Shown here piece after piece: positions 14,515 to 24,260 of a stretch of DNA of 32,501 nucleotides (within the stretch, counting starts at the first letter, position 1; each line of letters begins with the position of its first letter). Source of the stretch: Pirellulales bacterium (lineage in GTDB: Bacteria; Planctomycetota; Planctomycetia; Pirellulales; Thermoguttaceae); the NCBI GenBank assembly GCA_030605745.1, contig JAUWHT010000015.1, positions 1-32,501 of the forward strand, written 5' to 3'. The translations under genes and the position numbers were made by a program. Below the pieces are notes generated by a model that was not told the DNA's origin, ran no database searches, and was given only the letters and a program-made list of their open reading frames with translations.

Positions 14515-16434
14515 ATGGCTGAAGGTGAAAAAATCATCGGAATCGACTTGGGAACCACCAACTCGGTGGTTGCCATCATGGAGGGCAAAGACGCGAAAGT
14601 CGTCCCCAATCCCGAGGGGAATCGGCTGACCCCCAGCGTCGTCGCATATACCGACAAAGACGAAACGCTCGTCGGCGAGCCGGCCCGACGACAGGCCGTC
14701 ACCAATCCAACGCGGACCGTCTCCTCGATCAAGCGGTTCATGGGACGCAGGCACAGCGAAGTGAGCGCCGAGGAAAAGATCGTGCCGTACCAGATCGTTG
14801 GCGGACCGCAGGACTATGTGAAGGTCAAGGTCGACGACCACGAGTATACCCCGCCCGAAATCTCCGCCCTGACACTGCGAAAGCTCAAAGAGGCGGCCGA
14901 AGCGTACCTGGGCCACAAGGTCAACAAGGCGGTGATCACTGTGCCGGCCTACTTCAACGATTCGCAACGGCAGGCGACCAAAGATGCGGGCCAGATTGCC
15001 GGGCTGGAAGTGGCGCGGATCATAAACGAGCCGACGGCCGCCTCGCTCGCATACGGGTTGGACAGGAAGAAAGCCGAGAAGATCGCCGTGTTCGACTTCG
15101 GCGGCGGGACGTTCGACATCTCCGTGCTCGAGGTCGCCGACGGCGTGTTCCGCGTAATCAGCACCAACGGCGATACCCACCTCGGCGGCGACGATCTGGA
15201 CGACGTGCTGATCAACTACGTTGCCGGCGAGTTTAAGAAGGAGCAGGGCATCGATCTCCGCAAGGACACCATGGCATTGCAGCGGCTCCAGGAGGCGTGC
15301 GAAAAGGCCAAAAAGGAACTCAGTTCCGCACAGTCGACCGACATCAACCTGCCGTTTATCACCGCCGATGCGGCCGGGCCGAAACACCTGCAAATGAACA
15401 TCAGCCGGGCGAAGTTCGAGCAGCTTGTCGATCCGCTGATCGAGCGCTGCCGCGGACCGGTCAAACAGGCGCTGAAAGACGCCAAGATGCAGCCGAACGA
15501 AATCGACGAGGTGGTGCTGGTCGGGGGCTCCACGCGAATCCCCAAAGTTCAGGAACTGGTCAAGGGCATCTTCGGCAAGGACCCGCACAAGGGGGTCAAT
15601 CCCGACGAGGTCGTGGCCGTGGGCGCGGCGATCCAGGGCGGCGTGCTGGCCGGAGACGTCAAAGACGTGCTGCTGCTGGACGTCACGCCGCTGTCGCTGG
15701 GAATCGAGACACTTGGTGGCATCATGACTCGCCTGGTCGAGCGCAACACCACCATCCCTACCGAGCGGAAGCAGATCTTCAGCACCGCAGACGACAACCA
15801 AACGGCGGTTACGGTGAAGGTCTACCAGGGCGAGCGGCAGATGGCGGCCGACAACCGGCTGCTGGGTGAGTTCAATCTGGAAGGCATCCCGCTCGCTCCT
15901 CGCGGAATGCCGCAAATCGAAGTCAAGTTCGACATCGACGCCAACGGCATCCTGAACGTCTCTGCCAAGGACCTGGGCACCTCGAAGGAGCAGACGGTAC
16001 GGATCGAGCAGTCCAGTGGATTGTCGGAAGATGAGATCGGCAATATGCGTAAGGACGCCGATCAGCACGCCGAAGAGGACAAGAAAAAGCGCGCTCTGGC
16101 CGAATCGCGCAACCAGGCCGATTCGATGTGCTTCCAGCTCGAAAAACTCATCAAGGAGCACGACGCCAAGTTGACCGACGTCGACAAAAATGCCGTGAAC
16201 AAGGCGATCGAAAAGACACGCGAGGCGGCCAAGGGCGACGACGACGAGAAGATCAAGTCGGCAATCAACGAACTGGAGCAGGCCTCGCACGCGCTGAGCA
16301 AGACGCTATACGAAAGTGCCCAGCCGGCCGGCGCAACCGACGCCGCGGAAACCGCAGCCCCCGACACGGCCGGCGGCGGGGCGGCCGGCGACGACGACGC
16401 GATCGACGCCGAGTTCGAGGTAAAGGATTCGTAG
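14515..16434 (+). CDS. dnaK: Molecular chaperone DnaK (Hsp70)
   Basis: This is a 639-residue Hsp70. The nucleotide-binding domain has IGIDLGTTNSVVAIMEG (start), VFDFGGGTFDIS (about 190) and VVLVGGSTRIPKV (about 333), plus 'RIINEPTAASLAYGLD'. The linker DVLLLDVTPLSLG (about 385) leads to the substrate-binding domain and a helical lid. The C-terminus is an Ala/Gly-rich stretch ending 'DAIDAEFEVKDS', the usual bacterial DnaK tail. AAAGGA lies 8 bases before the ATG. No grpE or dnaJ is adjacent, and clpB follows on the same strand. Confidence 0.98.
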   Translation: MAEGEKIIGIDLGTTNSVVAIMEGKDAKVVPNPEGNRLTPSVVAYTDKDETLVGEPARRQAVTNPTRTVSSIKRFMGRRHSEVSAEEKIVPYQIVGGPQDYVKVKVDDHEYTPPEISALTLRKLKEAAEAYLGHKVNKAVITVPAYFNDSQRQATKDAGQIAGLEVARIINEPTAASLAYGLDRKKAEKIAVFDFGGGTFDISVLEVADGVFRVISTNGDTHLGGDDLDDVLINYVAGEFKKEQGIDLRKDTMALQRLQEACEKAKKELSSAQSTDINLPFITADAAGPKHLQMNISRAKFEQLVDPLIERCRGPVKQALKDAKMQPNEIDEVVLVGGSTRIPKVQELVKGIFGKDPHKGVNPDEVVAVGAAIQGGVLAGDVKDVLLLDVTPLSLGIETLGGIMTRLVERNTTIPTERKQIFSTADDNQTAVTVKVYQGERQMAADNRLLGEFNLEGIPLAPRGMPQIEVKFDIDANGILNVSAKDLGTSKEQTVRIEQSSGLSEDEIGNMRKDADQHAEEDKKKRALAESRNQADSMCFQLEKLIKEHDAKLTDVDKNAVNKAIEKTREAAKGDDDEKIKSAINELEQASHALSKTLYESAQPAGATDAAETAAPDTAGGGAAGDDDAIDAEFEVKDS

Positions 16435-16437
16435 CCC

Positions 16438-16584
16438 GTTTAGCCGCCGCGTCCACGCGGCGCTGCAAGTTTAGCCGCCGCCGGCACGGCGGCGTGTAAG
16501 TTTAGCCGCCGGGCTTGCCCGGCGCGTTTTCTGGTGGCCAGTTCGCCGAAACAGCAACGCGCCGGGCAAGCCCGGCGGCTAAAC
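16438..16584. repeat. Palindromic repeats between dnaK and clpB (short units plus copy 3)
   Basis: Two short units starting 'gtttagccgcc' (16438-16499, each with its own hairpin) precede a full 85-bp palindrome (16500-16584) with the same arms as the copy at 12984. The cluster starts 3 bases after the dnaK stop and ends 15 bases before the clpB ATG, so a dnaK-clpB transcript would carry a very stable stem here. Confidence 0.92.
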
Positions 16585-16599
16585 GGCATTTGACCCATC

Positions 16600-19251
<2,652 letters not shown>

Positions 19252-19257
19252 CCGCTC

Positions 19258-19282
19258 ATAAAGCCGCGACCGGCGGTCGCGC
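19258..19282. repeat. 'ataaagccgcgaccggcggt' repeat, fourth copy
   Basis: An exact 25-bp match to the units upstream of dnaK, 7 bases after the clpB stop. Its GC hairpin may help end transcription between the convergent clpB and methyltransferase genes, but there is no T run. Nothing else is seen up to 19405. Confidence 0.85.
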
Positions 19283-19405
19283 CAATAAAACCGCTTGCAT
19301 CTTCGCACCGCATATTTCGTCCATTTCGAATTCGTCGACAAATTGCTCGGACTCGACGAACCGAAGCGCGGCTATTTCTTGTCGCTGTCGATGACTTTGT
19401 TGAGC

Positions 19406-20539
19406 CTATCTCTTCTCAATCAAGAACAGGAATTCTCGGTTGGGTTCCTCTGCGTCCCGCAACCATTCATTGGTCCACTTCATACCTGCCATGACGTTCT
19501 TCTTGTAGTTAATTTCAATTACGTCCAGAAGCTTTCCGTTGCTACGCACGACATCGTTCAGTTCATCGGCCGTCGCCCGACCTCCAGAACTGTATGACAG
19601 GATGATCCAGCGGGCTTGAGTCGCTTTGATGAGCTTCTCAATTGCTTCGACCACAATGAAGCGGCCGCTGCCGTTGCGTCGGAACTCCTCGAATACTGAT
19701 GCAGCGACCTTGTCCGACGTGTCTTTGCGACGATTGGCCTTGCCGAAAAGGTTTGGTTTGTCGAAGAGACATACGCTTGTCCACACATGGTAGTAGGATG
19801 CATATCGTACCCGTGATGGTGGCATCTTCTCGTTGTTCGATCCGTATGGTGGATCGAAGTACGCAAGGTCAACGGACACACGCGGGGCGAGATCAAAGAT
19901 GTCGCTTCGGAATACTTGGTGCTCCCGTGATGACGTGAAGACGTTCGGCACCTTGAGCACAAGCTCCTTGTATGATCGAGGGGACCAGTCCTTGAGATAA
20001 GAAACGAAATGTCCAAGACTGCTGTCCACCTGATCGAGTGCCAGAATGAGGCTTGTCAGAGCCACAGCTTTATCAACGGCATCAAGCCCAAGTTTCTCTA
20101 TCTCCTCACGGATAGCATCGAGCTTTCGGGTGTTATGCACTTGCCATGGTTTCTTCAGGCCATCTTGCTGGACTGCAGAGCCTCCGTTAAGTTGCCCGCC
20201 ATAGTGCTCCGTGAACCAACCATCAACGGGGCAGACGGTATTGAGATGGTCAATCAAGTCCTGATACTCGTTGGGTTGCTTGTGGTTGAGGAGGTAGCAG
20301 ATGGCAAAGACCTCTGACCAGACCGCAAGGTCGTTGCAGATGACCTCATATCCAGACTTCGCCAAGGCCTGTGACACGCGTGTGGTTCCCGAGAACCCAT
20401 CCAACACCGTGTGTGCATCAACTCGCTTGGCGAACTGAAGTATCTGCGGAATCAGCTTCAGTTTTGAACCTGCATACTTGATGCCCTCCGTAGGAGGCGC
20501 ATCAAGAACAAGGTCGTCAAAAAGGGGAAGCGTCTGCAT
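19406..20539 (-). CDS. D12-class N6-adenine DNA methyltransferase
   Basis: This 377-residue methyltransferase shows 'GIKYAGSKLKLIPQIL' (the SAM-binding start of D12/alpha-class enzymes), motif I VLDGFSGTTRVSQAL (residues 46-59) and motif IV DPPYG (229-233), which flips adenine. The region between motif I and DPPY is the target-recognition part typical of MboI/FokI-type modification enzymes. It is the last gene of a three-gene operon, starting 2 bases after the stop of the candidate restriction endonuclease, so it is most likely the modification half of a type II system. It is visibly more AT-rich than its neighbours. Confidence 0.9.
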   Translation of the reverse strand: MQTLPLFDDLVLDAPPTEGIKYAGSKLKLIPQILQFAKRVDAHTVLDGFSGTTRVSQALAKSGYEVICNDLAVWSEVFAICYLLNHKQPNEYQDLIDHLNTVCPVDGWFTEHYGGQLNGGSAVQQDGLKKPWQVHNTRKLDAIREEIEKLGLDAVDKAVALTSLILALDQVDSSLGHFVSYLKDWSPRSYKELVLKVPNVFTSSREHQVFRSDIFDLAPRVSVDLAYFDPPYGSNNEKMPPSRVRYASYYHVWTSVCLFDKPNLFGKANRRKDTSDKVAASVFEEFRRNGSGRFIVVEAIEKLIKATQARWIILSYSSGGRATADELNDVVRSNGKLLDVIEINYKKNVMAGMKWTNEWLRDAEEPNREFLFLIEKR

Positions 20540-20541
20540 TA

Positions 20542-21387
20542 TTACTTCAGTCCTGACTGTTGCTTCAGCTTCACAATGTCTTCCTTAACCTTCTCCAATG
20601 CGGACTTGTGTCCGGCCTCGGACGAGACAAGCGCATGCGAGAAGAGTTTTACAAGAACCAGATTATGGGAGTAATCGATCCACCCGTCGGTAATGCTGTC
20701 AAAGTAGTTCAATCCATTCTTCGTGTGCGTCCACAAACCACGCTGCAAGGCGTTTGCCGCAGCATCGCCATATCTCACCTCACAGATATACTCATCCGAT
20801 GAATTGTAAAATCGGTAGACGGGATGTTTCCTGCCTCTTTTGCCTTCCTCTCTTGAGATGCGTACCGTATCACTGACTGCCCGATTGTAGTCGAAAACAA
20901 GAATGCTGCACCTCTGATTCTTCTCATCGTAGATGAGAGGGAGAACATTGATGTTTCGGAACTCTGCGAAAGCAGGATCGTTGAGCACAGCTTGGACTTT
21001 GGCCTGGCCCGCGACTCCGTCTCCCTCCTGCTCTAACCTGGGGAACATTCGGAAGGTCTTGTCTGTTGAAAGCTGAAGAGGTCCGTCCCCGTAGGCCTTC
21101 AGGCTAACGGGAAACTCGGCCTTGGTAATCTCATTGATGATCTTGATGTCTTCCTCTTGTGACTTCGCTCGGTACAGATCTTTGCCGACGTGTATGGACC
21201 GAAAGTCGTACATGTACTGGTTGATGAACTCGGCTATTGCTATCTCGGCAAGATCGCCATGCGTTTTGTTTCCGATCAGACGCATCGTGAAGATGTTGCT
21301 GAGCGTGGTTGTGATCAGGTCGGGGTGCTTGCTGACCAGAAGCTTGAGTCGAATCGTGAAATCTGCGTACGGGTCTTGGTCTGTCAT
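20542..21387 (-). CDS. Candidate type II restriction endonuclease
   Basis: I cannot name the family. This 281-residue protein has an N-terminal helix 'HGDLAEIAIAEFINQYMY' like the one before the catalytic site in PD-(D/E)xK nucleases. It is followed by 'EEDIKIINEITKAEFPVSLK' (residues 78-97) and AYGDGPLQLSTDK, where 'E..(I/V)SLK..G.G.LQ.STD' resembles the nuclease core of several type II enzymes. There is no membrane segment. The start at 21387 is set by AAAGGAAC. It lies 28 bases after the kinase gene and 2 bases before the adenine methyltransferase, and this coupling is the main support for a restriction role. Confidence 0.6.
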   Translation of the reverse strand: MTDQDPYADFTIRLKLLVSKHPDLITTTLSNIFTMRLIGNKTHGDLAEIAIAEFINQYMYDFRSIHVGKDLYRAKSQEEDIKIINEITKAEFPVSLKAYGDGPLQLSTDKTFRMFPRLEQEGDGVAGQAKVQAVLNDPAFAEFRNINVLPLIYDEKNQRCSILVFDYNRAVSDTVRISREEGKRGRKHPVYRFYNSSDEYICEVRYGDAAANALQRGLWTHTKNGLNYFDSITDGWIDYSHNLVLVKLFSHALVSSEAGHKSALEKVKEDIVKLKQQSGLK

Positions 21388-21415
21388 CTTGTTCCTTTCT
21401 GTATCTGGCCCAACG

Positions 21416-22381
21416 TCAACTTTGAGGCTGCGGCGCGCCAGCGATGCTAGCCTCCAAGGTTTTGTTGGCGCCGTCCTGAATTTCCGTGTTGAGATCCCGC
21501 CACAGCTCCATTGCTGATGCTGTCCTGTAGGCGACATGTCGCCGAAGAGCCTTTGAGAGAGCGACGTTGTACGGGAACAGAAGCCCTTCAGCTATCTGTC
21601 GAGGAACACCGTCGAGAACCTGTTGCTTCGTAAATTGCGGTTCCCTGCCGTGGATGATCGCAAGAAAGAGAAGGCCGCAGTGGTAGATGTCAAGACGGTG
21701 GTCAATCGTTCCAAATTCGGTGGGGTTCAGGTGTTCGGGGGGCAACATCCATTCAGCAAGGAGTGTGTTGAAGACGTTCACGTCACCGATTATGTTTGAA
21801 ATCCCAAAGTCGCCCAGCTTGAACCGCATGGCGTTGTATTGTTCCGGCAGGACTTCATCCCGAACCACTGAGGTGAACACGTTGCCCAGGTGGATGTCCT
21901 TGTGGACGACCCCGGCAGCATGGAGGAAGTGAACGGCCTGGAGAAGGCATCTAGCAATGGGTTTAAGCCAGAAGTAACCGTTGTAGTTGTCGAGTGTGAA
22001 AAGGTCACTGATCGTGGACTCACAGCGTTCAGTCACGAGGTAGAAGGAGTCCTTGTACTCAAACGCGGCATGCAGGTAAGTGATGAAGGGATTCCGAAAG
22101 GCCTGGAGATACTGCGACTCATGCTCCCAGTTCTTCGCGATGATGTCGTATGATTGCTTCCGCGGAAGCAGGACTTTGGCGGCGAGTTTGTTCCCCCACG
22201 AATCGCCGCATTCGTACACAACACCAAAGACGCCGTGACCGATCTCGTCTCCAATGAAGTACGTGACATCACGAAACTGAATGGCTTCCCCGTGCTGCGG
22301 CAGCGTGAAGCTCTTGAACGTGAGCTGTTGGGGCTGCTCTGCCGGCTCGCCTTCCGGTTGCTGTTGTTGTTCTTCTGTCAT
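21416..22381 (-). CDS. Serine/threonine protein kinase (Hanks type), soluble
   Basis: This 321-residue protein consists of a kinase domain with a Gln/Glu/Pro-rich N-terminus. It shows the glycine loop GHGVFG (48-53), Lys69 in AAKVL, Glu88, the catalytic loop HKDIHLGNV (160-168; canonical HRDLKPEN), DFG (191-193), PPE (214-216, for APE) and Asp231. All residues needed for catalysis are present. No transmembrane segment, PASTA or other sensor domain follows, unlike most planctomycete kinases. It is the first gene of an operon with a candidate nuclease and a DNA methyltransferase, so a role in controlling or executing defence is plausible. ATG 22381 has only a weak ribosome site; a TTG at 22399 is the alternative. 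Confidence 0.88.
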   Translation of the reverse strand: MTEEQQQQPEGEPAEQPQQLTFKSFTLPQHGEAIQFRDVTYFIGDEIGHGVFGVVYECGDSWGNKLAAKVLLPRKQSYDIIAKNWEHESQYLQAFRNPFITYLHAAFEYKDSFYLVTERCESTISDLFTLDNYNGYFWLKPIARCLLQAVHFLHAAGVVHKDIHLGNVFTSVVRDEVLPEQYNAMRFKLGDFGISNIIGDVNVFNTLLAEWMLPPEHLNPTEFGTIDHRLDIYHCGLLFLAIIHGREPQFTKQQVLDGVPRQIAEGLLFPYNVALSKALRRHVAYRTASAMELWRDLNTEIQDGANKTLEASIAGAPQPQS

Positions 22382-22703
22382 CTCATCTTCTCGCGCCAAC
22401 TATGGTTTAGATGGTTTCCGCATATACCTGCCTTTGGTGTCTTATGCCGACAGGTTCGCCGCATAAGACGCAACGTGGATACCCAGCTATTGCTGGGCAA
22501 GTTTCCCTGATACAGGCTACCATATACCGTCAAGTCTAGCACCAGTCGCAAAGGCTGTCCAGCACCCCTACGAGCACCCGCAACCTGCCCGGCCCCGATC
22601 CCAGTCCGTAGGGTGTGTGCAACGCGGGGCTTTCGTTCCTTCCTCCCTTGATGTACAATTTTGTTGTGCTGTCCAAAAATCTACGATCGGTAGAGGTCCC
22701 AAA
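22382..22703. other. Divergent intergenic region, no gene seen
   Basis: It separates the kinase (minus) from the DUF433 gene (plus). It contains 'ccgtagggtgtgtgcaacgc', a word reminiscent of dispersed planctomycete repeats. I see no convincing promoter or RNA. Confidence 0.4.
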
Positions 22704-22943
22704 ATGAACTGGCAAAACCGGGTTGCGGTCGACCAGGAAATGTGTCACGGGAAAGCCTGTATTGCCGGGACGAGGATCATGCTCTCGGTGATCCTGGACA
22801 ATCTGGCGGAAGGAGTTGAGCCTGAGGAAATTCTTGCCAGCTACCCCTCGCTGCGCCGTGAGGATATTCAGGCCGCGATTGCCTACGCGGCAGAGTTGGC
22901 CAGAGAACAGGTCGTGCCCATGCCCGATGGGACCGCTGGGTGA
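22704..22943 (+). CDS. DUF433-family antitoxin
   Basis: This 79-residue protein reads 'VAVDQEMCHGKACIAGTRIM' and then LSVILDNLAEGVEPEEILASYPSL in two blocks, the DUF433 winged-helix pattern ('P.i.hGkp.i.GtRi.v..il..la.G.s.eei...yp.l'). AGAGGT precedes the ATG. DUF433 proteins are the antitoxin of pairs with DUF5615 PIN-like toxins. Its stop overlaps a GTG that starts exactly such a toxin (KFKIDENI), but the toxin is cut short. The antitoxin itself is intact. Confidence 0.9.
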   Translation: MNWQNRVAVDQEMCHGKACIAGTRIMLSVILDNLAEGVEPEEILASYPSLRREDIQAAIAYAAELAREQVVPMPDGTAG

Positions 22944-23116
22944 AATTTAAGATCGACGAGAATATCCTGGAATCATGGCACTATCGGTCAGCCGTCAAGA
23001 TTGACGGCGTGCTTCAAGCCGGTGCACCTGGTGGATTTGCTCCGACGCCAACGCGCCGTGCAAGCCCGGCGGCTAAACCAACTTTCAACACGGCACCGCG
23101 TGCAGAACCGTTGTAG
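22940..23116 (+). pseudogene. Truncated DUF5615 PIN-like toxin
   Basis: GTG at 22940 (overlapping the antitoxin stop as GTGA) opens with the family start 'MKFKIDENI', with the first acidic pair of the PIN-like active site. From about codon 10 the sequence bears no relation to DUF5615, which continues 'lp.el...L...GhD...v'. The 58-codon frame then runs through a degenerate palindromic repeat. The remaining catalytic residues are absent, so the toxin is dead. Confidence 0.75.
22990..23078. repeat. Degenerate copy of the 85-bp palindromic repeat
   Basis: The right arm (cgcgccgtgcaagcccggcg and gctaaac, to 23078) matches the family with one change. The centre 'tggtggatttgctccgacgc' also matches, while the left arm has decayed. 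It sits where the DUF5615 toxin loses homology. From 23079 to 23215 I see nothing else. Confidence 0.7.
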
Positions 23117-23215
23117 TCGAACTCTGGCAGACCGGCGCCCGGCCGTGTTGCGAGCTATAGTTTAGCGCATACTAGGTTTAGTGTGGCTTGTAGTATCTTT
23201 AGGGGGTGCTTGGGG

Positions 23216-23752
23216 GTGGGTGTGTTTGCTGAGATACCGACCGCGAACCTGCACCTGCCGACTACGGTGGCCCTGGCGGCGCTGGCGGCGATTGGTTACA
23301 TGGTTAGCATCTTTCGTAGCGGAGAGCGCGAATTTACGCTGGTCGACGCGATGATCCTGATGGTCATCGTAGCGATCCTGGGCGCGACGGTGATCCCGCT
23401 GATCGAGGCGGCCAGCACCAAGGCCAAGTCCGCCACCCTACTGCAAAACCTGCACACGCTGCGGTCCCAGATCGAACTGTACAAACTGGAACACGGGGGC
23501 GAGGCCCCGGTGGCCTACCAGGGCATGTTTCCGCAATTGACCCGGTCGACCAACGGCGACGGGATTCCCGGCCCGCCGGGGAGCAAGTACCCCTTTGGCC
23601 CCTACCTGCGAAGCGGGGTGCCGCTTAACCCGATCACCGGCCGCTCGATCGTCACGCTCACCGAGACGTTCCCACCGAAGGCGGCCAGCGGCAACGGCGG
23701 CTGGATCTACCACCAGGCCACCGGCCGGATCGCGGCCGATCTGGACGATTAG
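23216..23752 (+). CDS. Pseudopilin-like (type II secretion GspG-like) protein
   Basis: This 178-residue protein has 'REFTLVDAMILMVIVAILGA', a type IV pilin methylation segment with Asp where Glu+5 is usual. A hydrophobic helix and 'KAKSATLLQNLHTLRSQIEL' with YKLEHGG follow, the amphipathic start of GspG-like pseudopilins. The C-terminal half has 'YPFGPYLRSGVPLNPITGRS', as in planctomycete pseudopilins that package substrates or surface structures. An additional hydrophobic segment (TTVALAALAAIGYMVSIF) precedes the prepilin cleavage site, which is unusual. The start is uncertain: GTG at 23216 or 23222, behind AGGGGGT, is preferred to GTG 23183. Confidence 0.75.
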   Translation: MGVFAEIPTANLHLPTTVALAALAAIGYMVSIFRSGEREFTLVDAMILMVIVAILGATVIPLIEAASTKAKSATLLQNLHTLRSQIELYKLEHGGEAPVAYQGMFPQLTRSTNGDGIPGPPGSKYPFGPYLRSGVPLNPITGRSIVTLTETFPPKAASGNGGWIYHQATGRIAADLDD

Positions 23753-23832
23753 TAACAAAGCCGAAAACGGAAAGCGGAAAGCCGAAAGCGCAGTAACGAA
23801 CGCCCATTCCACTTTCCGCTTTTCGCTTTGAC

Positions 23833-24018
23833 CTAGCGTTTTTCCAGCTCCCAGTCGTCGACGATGACCTGTCCGCCGGGGCTCATGCTGCGGAGCTTAT
23901 CGGCGATGGCGGAACGCTCCGAGACGGTGGCCTTTTCGAGCTTTCTGGCAAATTGTGCCACCTTCTTGCGCCGATGCCGGCGACGCTTGATTTCCTTGCG
24001 ACGTTCACTACACGGCAC
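23833..24018 (-). CDS. DUF6800-like small basic planctomycete protein
   Basis: This is a 61-residue, very basic protein starting with GTG 24018: 'PCSERRKEIKRRRHRRKKVA' and then 'QFARKLEKATVSERSAIADK' and LRSMSPGGQVIV. This matches small planctomycete-specific proteins annotated DUF6800, function unknown. Basic composition suggests nucleic acid or ribosome binding (inference). AAGGAG, 7 bases before the GTG, decides this start over the longer ATG at 24054. Confidence 0.85.
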   Translation of the reverse strand: MPCSERRKEIKRRRHRRKKVAQFARKLEKATVSERSAIADKLRSMSPGGQVIVDDWELEKR

Positions 24019-24175
24019 GTTTTGACTCCTTGATTCACAGTAGTTGATGCCCATGTACTGGCCACGAGCTTATTAACTCAATCGACTATACCAAACGGCC
24101 CGTAACGGGGCAACCCATAGCCGTGGGCAGAAACAGTGCTACACAAAGGCAGTACCAGCTTGATTTGCCGAGCCC

Positions 24176-24260
24176 GTTTAGCCGCCGGGCTTGCTCGGCG
24201 CGTTGTTTTGCGGCCTATTTGCTCGAACGCTAACGCGCCGGGCAAGCCCGGCGGCTAAAC
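24176..24260. repeat. 85-bp palindromic repeat (copy 4), inside the 3' end of valS
   Basis: The arms 'gtttagccgccgggcttgct' and 'ggcaagcccggcggctaaac' pair with one mismatch around a 45-base centre. Except for its outermost bases it is all coding: it supplies the last 26 residues and the stop codon of valS. Confidence 0.92.

Noticed and set aside
14488..16290. 600-codon open frame antisense to dnaK
   Set aside because: A shadow of GC-rich codon usage in dnaK. It shows no recognisable domain and dnaK is certain.
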